From: Taudactylus pleione
Taxonomy: Eukaryota; Chordata; Amphibia; Anura; Myobatrachidae
Direction: 5' to 3'
Length of the DNA: 64,000 nucleotides
Assembly (NCBI GenBank): GCA_031769625.1
Contig: JAUIMM010000484.1
Coordinates: forward strand, 5,325,501-5,389,500
The notes under the pieces are model-generated. The model had not been told where the DNA came from and did not search any database. It saw only the letters and a program-made list of their open reading frames with translations. The translations under genes were made by a program, and so were the position numbers. Position 1 is the first letter of the stretch, and every line of letters starts with the position of its first letter. Positions 56,601-64,000 of the stretch are shown here, piece by piece.

Positions 56601-59201
56601 TGTAGTGCAACTGGTTCATTTTTGGGGTGTGGGTCCCCCTGGATTGCCTGTGTTGATCTGTTTCAGGGCACTGCATTATAACACATTTTTCTTTTAAAAA
56701 ACATTTTAACCCTTCACTGTTTGTTTATTATATATGTACCTCTCTTTCTATATTCATTCTTTAAATGCAGCAGTAGCTGCTCCTAACTATCTCTTTCACA
56801 CTGCACTTTCTAACTTTGGCGGTGCCCTGGGGTGGCTTAGCTGGGCTAGTTTGAGGGTGTCCTGCACTCTGAATTTGAATCGTAGTATGTAAGGGACCTA
56901 CCCTACAGAGGTTACCTGGATATGGTGGGTAGGCCCATAACCTTGGCCAAGATTATGCTAAAAACCTCTATTGATTGCAAAATTTTATTGCATTTATATA
57001 TTATTAATAATTTGGAGTTGTGCACCTGAGATTTGTCTGTTTTTGTGCCTGCAATTTATCTCATCAGGTAGCACCTCCCATTATATATATGTATATATAT
57101 ATATATATATTCAGGGTGTGCAGTCCAGAAATCTTTCCCATATACTCCATTTAATGTGCTTTATTGCACACCTGAGGGAAAGGAGATGCCCTCAGTCTGG
57201 ATTAGCACCCCTACCTTATTGGTTTAAAAGCATGGAGTCTTGTTATGAATATACACACTAGTAATAGGCACAAATCTAGGTAATTCCTACAAGTTTTATA
57301 TACTGTAGTGCAACTTTGGTTCATTTTTGGGGTGTGGGTCCCCCTGGATTGCCTGTGTTGATCTGTTTTAGGGCACTGCATTATAACACATTTTTCTTTA
57401 ATAACACATTTTAACCCTTCACTGTTTGTTTATTATATATGTACCTCACTTTTTATTTTCATTCTTTACATGCAGCAGTAGCTTCTCCTAACTATCTCTT
57501 TCACACTGCACTTTTCTTACTATGGCTGTGCCCTGGGGCGGCTTAGCTGGGCTAGTTTGGGGGTGTCCTGCGCTCTGAATTTGAATTGTAGTATGTTAGG
57601 GACCTACCCTACAGAGGTTACCGGGATATGGTGGGTAGGCCCATAACCTTGGCCAAGATTATGCTAAAAACCTCTATTGATTGCAAAATTTTAATGCATT
57701 TATATATTATTAAAAATTTTGAGTTGTGCACCTGAGATTTGTCTGTTTTTGTGCCTGCAATTTGTCTCATCAGGTAGCACCTCCCATTATATATATATAT
57801 ATATATATATTCAGGGTGTGCAGTCCAGAAATCTTTCCCATATACTCCATTTAATGTGCTTTATTGCACACCTGAGGGAAAGGAGATGCCCTCAGTCTGG
57901 ATTAGCACCCCTACCTTATTGGTTTAAAAGCATGGAGTCTTGTAAGGAATATGCACACTAGTAATAGGCACAATTCTAGGTAAGTCCTACAAGTTTTATA
58001 TACTGTAGTGCAACTTTGGTTCATTTTTGGGGTGTGGGTCCCCCTGGATTGCCTGTGTTGATCTGTTTCAGGGAACTGCATTATAACAAATTTTTCTTTT
58101 ATAACACATTTTCACACTTCACTGTTTGTTTATTATATATGTACAACACTTTTTATTTTCATTCTTTATATGCAGCAGTAGCTGCTCCTAACTATCTCTT
58201 TCACACTGCACTTTTCTTACTATGGCGGTGCCCTGGGGTGGCTTAGCTGGGCTAGTTTGGGGGTGTCCAGTGCTCTGAATTTGAATCGTAGTATGATAGG
58301 GACCTACCCTACAGAGGTTACCTGGATATGGTGGGTAGGCCCATAAACTTGGCCAAGATTATGCTAAAAACCTCTCTTGATTGCAAAATTTTATTGCATT
58401 TATATATTATTAATAATTTGGAGTTGTGCACCTGAGATTTGTCTGTTTTTGTGCCTGCAATTTATCTCATCAGGTAGCACCTCCCATTATATATATGTAT
58501 ATATATATATATATATATATTCAGGGTGTGCAGTCCAGAAATCTTTCCCATATACTCCATTTAATGTGCTTTATTGCACACCTGAGGGAAAGGAGATGCC
58601 CTCAGTCTGGATTAGCACCCCTACCTTATTGGTTTAAAAGCATGGAGTCTTGTTATGAATATACACACTAGTAATAGGCACAAATATAGGTAAGTCCTAC
58701 AAGTTTTATATACTGTAGTGCAACTTTGGTTAATTTTTGGGGTGTGGGTCCCCCTGGATTGCCTGTGTTGATCTGTTTTAGGGCACTGCATTATAACACA
58801 TTTTTCTTTAATAACACATTTTAACCCTTCACTGTTTGTTTATTATATATGTACCTCACTTTTTATTTTCATTCTTTACATGCAGCAGTAGCTGCTCCTA
58901 ACTATCTCTTTCACACTGCACTTTTCTTACTATGGCGGTGCCCTGGGGCGGCTTAGCTGGGCTAGTTTGGGGGTGTCCTGCGCTCTGAATTTGAATTGTA
59001 GTATGTTAGGGACCTACCCTACAGAGGTTACCTGGATATGGTGGGTAGGCCCATAACCTTGGCCAAGATTATGCTAAAAACCTCTATTGATTGCAAAATT
59101 TTAATGCATTTATATATTATTAAAAATTTTGAGTTGTGCACCTGAGATTTGTCTGTTTTTGTGCCTGCAATTTGTCTCATCAGGTAGCACCTCCCATTAT
59201 A

Positions 59202-59234
<33 letters not shown>

Positions 59235-60634
59235 TCAGGGTGTGCAGTCCAGAAATCTTTCCCATATACTCCATTTAATGTGCTTTATTGCACACCTGAG
59301 GGAAAGGAGATGCCCTCAGTCTGGATTAGCACCCCTACCTTATTGGTTTAAAAGCATGGAGTCTTGTTATGAATATACACTCTTGTTATGAATATACACA
59401 CTAGTAATAGGCACAAATCTAGGTAAGTCCTACAAGTTTTATATACTGTAGTGCAACTTTGGTTCATTTTTGGGGTGTGGGTCCCCCTGGATTGCCTGTG
59501 TTGATCTGTTTTAGGGCACTGCATTATAACACATTTTTCTTTAATAACACATTTTAACCCTTCACTGTTTGTTTATTATATATGTACCTCACTTTTTATT
59601 TTCATTCTTTACATGCAGCAGTAGCTGCTCCTAACTATCTCTTTCACACTGCACTTTTCTTACTATGGCGGTGCCCTGGGGCGGCTTTGCTGGGCTAGTT
59701 TGGGGGTGTCCTGCGCTCTGAATTTGAATTGTAGTATGTTAGGGACCTACCCTACAGAGGTTACCTGGATATGGTGGGTAGGCCCATAACCTTGGCCAAG
59801 ATTATGCTAAAAACCTCTATTGATTGCAAAATTTTAATGCATTTATATATTATTAAAAATTTTGAGTTGTGCACCTGAGATTTGTCTGTTTTTGTGCCTG
59901 CAATTTGTCTCATCAGGTAGCACCTCCCATTATATATATATATATATATTTATATATATTCAGGGTGTGCAGTCCAGAAATCTTTCAAATATACTCCATT
60001 TAATGTGCTTTATTGCACACCTGAGGGAAAGGAGATGCCCTCAGTCTGGATTAGCACCCCTACCTTATTGGTTTAAAAGCATGGAGTCTTGTAAGGAATA
60101 TGCACACTAGTAATAGGCACAATTCTAGGTAAGTCCTACAAGTTTTATATACTGTAGTGCAACTTTGGTTCATTTTTGGGGTGTGGGTCCGCCTGGATTG
60201 CCTGTGTTGATCTGTTTCAGGGAACTGCATTATAACAAAATTTTCTTTTATAACACATTTTAACCCTTCACTGTTTGTTTATTATATATGTACAACACTT
60301 TTTATTTTCATTCTTTATATGCAGCAGTAGCTGCTCCTAACTATCTCTTTCACACTGCACTTTTCTTACTATGGCGGTGCCCTGGGGTGGCTTAGCTGGG
60401 CTAGTTTGGGGATGTCCTGTGCTCTGAATTTGAATCGTAGTATGATAGCGACCTACCCTACAGAGGTTACCTGGATATGGTGGGTAGGCCCATAAACTTG
60501 GCCAAGATTATGCTAAAAACCTCTATTGATTGCAAAATTTTATTGCATTTATATATTATTAATAATTTGGAGTTGTGCACCTGAGATTTGTCTGTTTTTG
60601 TGCCTGCAATTTGTCTCATCAGGTAGCACCTCCC

Positions 60635-60684
<50 letters not shown>

Positions 60685-61356
60685 GGGTGTGCAGTCCAGA
60701 AATCTTTCCCATATACTCCATTTAATGTGCTTTATTGCACACCTGAGGGAAAGGAGATGCCCTCAGTCTGGATTAGCACCCCTACCTTAATGGTTTAAAA
60801 GCATGTAGTCTTGTAATGAATATGCACACTAGTAATAATCACAATTCTAGGTAAGTCCTACAAGTTTTATATACTGTAGTGCAACTTTGGTTCATTTTTG
60901 GGGGGTGAGTCCCCCTGGATTGCCTGTGTTGATCTGTTTCAGGGCACTGCATTATAACACATTTTTCTTTTATAACACATTTTAACCCTTCACTGTTTGT
61001 TTAGTATATATGTACCTCACTTTTTATTTTCATTCTTTATATGCAGCAGTAGCTGCTCCTAACTATCTCTTTCACACTGCACTTTTCTTACTATGGCGGT
61101 GCCCTGGGGCGGCTTAGCTGGGCTAGTTTGGGGGTGTCCTGCGCTCTGAATTTGAATTGTAGTATGTTAAGGACCTACCCTACAGAGGTTACCTGGATAT
61201 GGTGGGTAGGCCCAAAACCTTGGCCAAGATTATGTTAAAAACCTCTATTGATTGCAAAATTTTATTGCATTTATATATTATTAATAATTTGGACTTGTGC
61301 ACCTGAGATTTGTCTGTTTTTATGCCTGCAATTTGTCTCATCAGGTAGCACCTGCC

Positions 61357-61396
<40 letters not shown>

Positions 61397-62068
61397 GGGT
61401 GTGCAGTCCAAAAATCTTTCCCATATACTCCATTTAATGTGCTTTATTGCACACCTGAGGGAAAGGAGATGCCCTCAGTCTGGATTAGCACCCCTACCTT
61501 ATTGGTTTAAAAGCATGGAGTCTTGTAATGAAAATACACACTAGTAATAGGCACAATTCTAGGTAAGTCCTACAAGTTTTATATACTGTAGTGCAACTTT
61601 GGTTAATTTTTGGGGTGTGGGTCCCCCTGGATTGCCTGTGTTGATCTGTTTCAGGCACTGCATTATAACACATTTTTCTTTTATAACACATTTTAACCCT
61701 TCACTGTTTGTTTATTATATATGTACCTCACTTTTTATTTTCATTCATTATATGCAGCAGTAGCTGCTCCTAACTATCTCTTTCACACTGCACTTTTCTT
61801 ACTATGGCGGTGCCCTGGGGCGGCTTAGCTGGGCTAGTTTGGGGGTGTCCTGCGCTCTGAATTTGAATCGTAGTATGTTGGGGACCTACCCTACAGAGGT
61901 TACCTGGATATGGTGGGTAGGCCCATAACCTTGGCCAAGATTATGCTAAAAACCTCTATTGATTGCAAAATTTTATTGCATTTATATATGATTAATAATT
62001 TGGAGTTGTGCACCTGAGATTTGTCTGTTTTAGTGCCTGCAATTTGTCTCATCAGGTAGCACCTCCCA

Positions 62069-62123
<55 letters not shown>

Positions 62124-62211
62124 GGGTGTGCAGTCCAGAAATCTTTCCCATATACTCCATTTAATGTGCGTTATTGCACACCTGAGGGAAAGGAGATGCC
62201 CTCAGTCTGGA
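52899..62211. repeat. Near-identical monomers 8.59 kb apart
   Basis: Monomer 52,899-53,613 and monomer 61,485-62,211 share ATGAAAATACACACTAG, TTTCAGGCACTGC, TTTTCATTCATTATATGC, AGTATGTTGGGGACC, ATATATGATTAATAA and GTTTTAGTGC, changes absent from other monomers. They part at the (TA)n tract, where the second switches to the CCCAATATA/GTATATA type seen at 56,350. Blocks 56,498-57,901 and 62,212-63,638 are likewise related, displaced about 5.7 kb. Confidence 0.85.
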
Positions 62212-62797
62212 TTAGCACCCCTACCTTATTGGTTTAAAAGCATGGAGTCTTGTAATGAATATGCACACTAGTAATAGGCTCAATTCTAGGTAACTCCTAC
62301 AAGTTTTATATACTGTAGTGCAACTGGTTCATTTTTGGGGTGTGGGTCCCCCTGGATTGCCTGTGTTGATCTGTTTCAGGGCACTGCATTATAACACATT
62401 TTTCTTTTAAAAAACATTTTAACCCTTCACTGTTTGTTTATTATATATGTACCTCTCTTTCTATATTCATTCTTTAAATGCAGCAGTAGCTGCTCCTAAC
62501 TATCTCTTTCACACTGCACTTTCTAACTTTGGCGGTGCCCTGGGGTGGCTTAGCTGGGCTAGTTTGAGGGTGTCCTGCACTCTGAATTTGAATCGTAGTA
62601 TGTAAGGGACCTACCCTACAGAGGTTACCTGGATATGGTGGGTAGGCCCATAACCTTGGCCAAGATTATGCTAAAAACCTCTATTGATTGCAAAATTTTA
62701 TTGCATTTATATATTATTAATAATTTGGAGTTGTGCACCTGAGATTTGTCTGTTTTTGTGCCTGCAATTTGTCTCATCAGGTAACACCTCCCATTAC

Positions 62798-62844
<47 letters not shown>

Positions 62845-63516
62845 GGGTGTGCAGTCCAGAAATCTTTCCCATATACTCCATTTAATGTGCTTTATTGCAC
62901 ACCTGAGGGAAAGGAGATGCCCTCAGTCTGGATTAGCACCCCTACCTTATTGGTTTAAAAGCATGGAATCTTGTTATGAATATACACACTAGTAATAGGC
63001 ACAAATCTAGGTAAGTCCTACAAGTTTTATATACTGTAGTGCAACTTTGGTTCATTTTTGGGGTGTGGGTCCCCCTGGATTGCCTGTGTTGATCTGTTTT
63101 AGGGCACTGCATTATAACACATTTTTCTTTAATAACACATTTTAACCCTTCACTGTTTGTTTATTATATATGTACCTCACTTTTTATTTTCATTCTTTAC
63201 ATGCAGCAGTAGCTGCTCCTAACTATCTCTTTCACACTGCACTTTTCTTACTATGGCGGTGCCCTGGGGCGGCTTAGCTGGGCTAGTTTGGGGGTGTCCT
63301 GCGCTCTGAATTTGAATTGTAGTATGTTAGGGACCTACCCTACAGAGGTTACCTGGATATGGTGGGTAGGCCCATAACCTTGGCCAAGATTATGCTAAAA
63401 ACCTCTATTGATTGCAATATTTTAATGCATTTATATATTATTAAAAATTTTGAGTTGTGCACCTGAGATTTGTCTGTTTTTGTGCCTGCAATTTGTCTCA
63501 TCAGGTAGCACCTCCC

Positions 63517-63550
<34 letters not shown>

Positions 63551-64000
63551 GGGTGTGCAGTCCAGAAATCTTTCCCATATACTCCATTTAATGTGCTTTA
63601 TTGCACACCTGAGGGAAAGGAGATGCCCTCAGTCTGGATTAGCACCCCTACCTTATTGGTTTAAAAGCATGGAGTCTTGTAAGGAATATGCACACTAGTA
63701 ATAGGCACAATTCTAGGTAAGTCCTACAAGTTTTATATACTGTAGTGCAACTTTGGTTCATTTTTGGGGTGTGGGTCCCCCTGGATTGCCTGTGTTGATC
63801 TGTTTCAGGGCACTGCATTATAACACATTTTTCTTTTATAACACATTTTAACCCTTCACTGCTTGTTTAGTATATATGTACCTCACTTTTTATTTTCATT
63901 CTTTATATGCAGCAGTAGCTGCTCCTAACTATCTCTTTCACACTGCACTTTTCTTACTATGGCGGTGCCCTGGGGCGGCTTAGCTGGGCTAGTTTGGGGG

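Larger units (their letters stand above)
37625..64000. repeat. Satellite DNA array, monomer about 723 bp, 36 full copies plus one partial
   Basis: Head-to-tail array running past the window end. Taking TTAGCACCCC as unit start, monomers begin at 37625, 38341, 39071, 39803, 40539, 41255, 41995, 42713, 43445, 44151, 44885, 45621, 46345, 47078, 47802, 48516, 49256, 49982, 50728, 51466, 52187, 52899, 53614, 54317, 55032, 55770, 56498, 57202, 57902, 58612, 59326, 60051, 60773, 61485, 62212, 62933 and 63639. Lengths run 700-746 bp; most of the variation is in one (TA)n tract. Fixed blocks include CCTTATTGGTTTAAAAGCAT, TATACTGTAGTGCAACTTTG, GTGGGTCCCCCTGGATTGCC, GCAGCAGTAGCTGCTCCTAA, AGCTGGGCTAGTTTGGGGG and TTGTCTCATCAGGTAGCACC. 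The same short peptide frames recur in every unit but shift with the TA length, so the array is non-coding. Telling pericentromeric from interstitial location needs mapping. Confidence 0.97.

Noticed and set aside
38100..63700. Recurrent open frames of 60-106 codons in each satellite monomer (plus-strand MIAKFYCIYILL-type and minus-strand MEYMGKISG-type)
   Set aside because: They recur only because the monomers are copies. The frame passes through the (TA)n tract and shifts with tract length, giving different C-termini. There is no sign of selection for coding.

Overview
The window looks like non-genic vertebrate DNA, most likely from an amphibian (probably a frog) with a repeat-rich genome. 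I infer this from the mix of DNA transposons: PIF/Harbinger with a MADF partner gene, hAT, Tc1/mariner, a TTAA-flanked Kolobok-like element, and many fold-back MITEs whose ends resemble known amphibian repeats. I found no intact host gene. All recognisable protein-coding sequence is broken transposase or transposon-accessory sequence. The open frames elsewhere come from tandem repeats that happen to lack stop codons.

Positions 1-37.6 kb are a mosaic of transposons and unique spacer. A decayed Harbinger element fills about 1.06-6.4 kb. It has a MADF-domain gene on the plus strand and a DDE transposase on the minus strand, with each gene's exons lying in the other's intron, plus a 1.5 kb minisatellite rich in hairpins and a later MITE insertion. 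Further along are a Harbinger-type MITE (6.56-6.89 kb), two Tc1 fragments in inverted orientation (10.6-11.6 kb), a fold-back family ending in GGCCTGATTCAG (3.9, 12.5, 32.4 and 36.4 kb plus fragments), a broken hAT transposon (20.6-24.6 kb), a hAT derivative nested inside another MITE (26.0-27.8 kb), a TTAA-flanked element (29.5-30.85 kb) and another hAT derivative (31.2-31.9 kb). Five of these transposons carry their own internal minisatellite.

Smaller items include a perfect 26-bp-arm hairpin (15.5 kb), two degenerate hammerhead-ribozyme-like motifs of the kind found in Penelope-like retroelements (15.66 and 34.56 kb), a tandem pair of tRNA-Cys-like sequences (35.7-35.95 kb) and a 28-bp perfect palindrome centred on TGACGTCA (28.06 kb).

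From 37,625 to the window end lies a head-to-tail satellite array: 36 complete monomers and one partial, 700-746 bp each (mean about 723 bp). Each monomer holds a (TA)n tract of variable length. Diagnostic variants recur in blocks several monomers apart, so the array has a higher-order, unequal-exchange history. It extends beyond the window. It is the most striking structure here; I see no evidence that it encodes protein. I did not find a convincing undescribed biochemical system.
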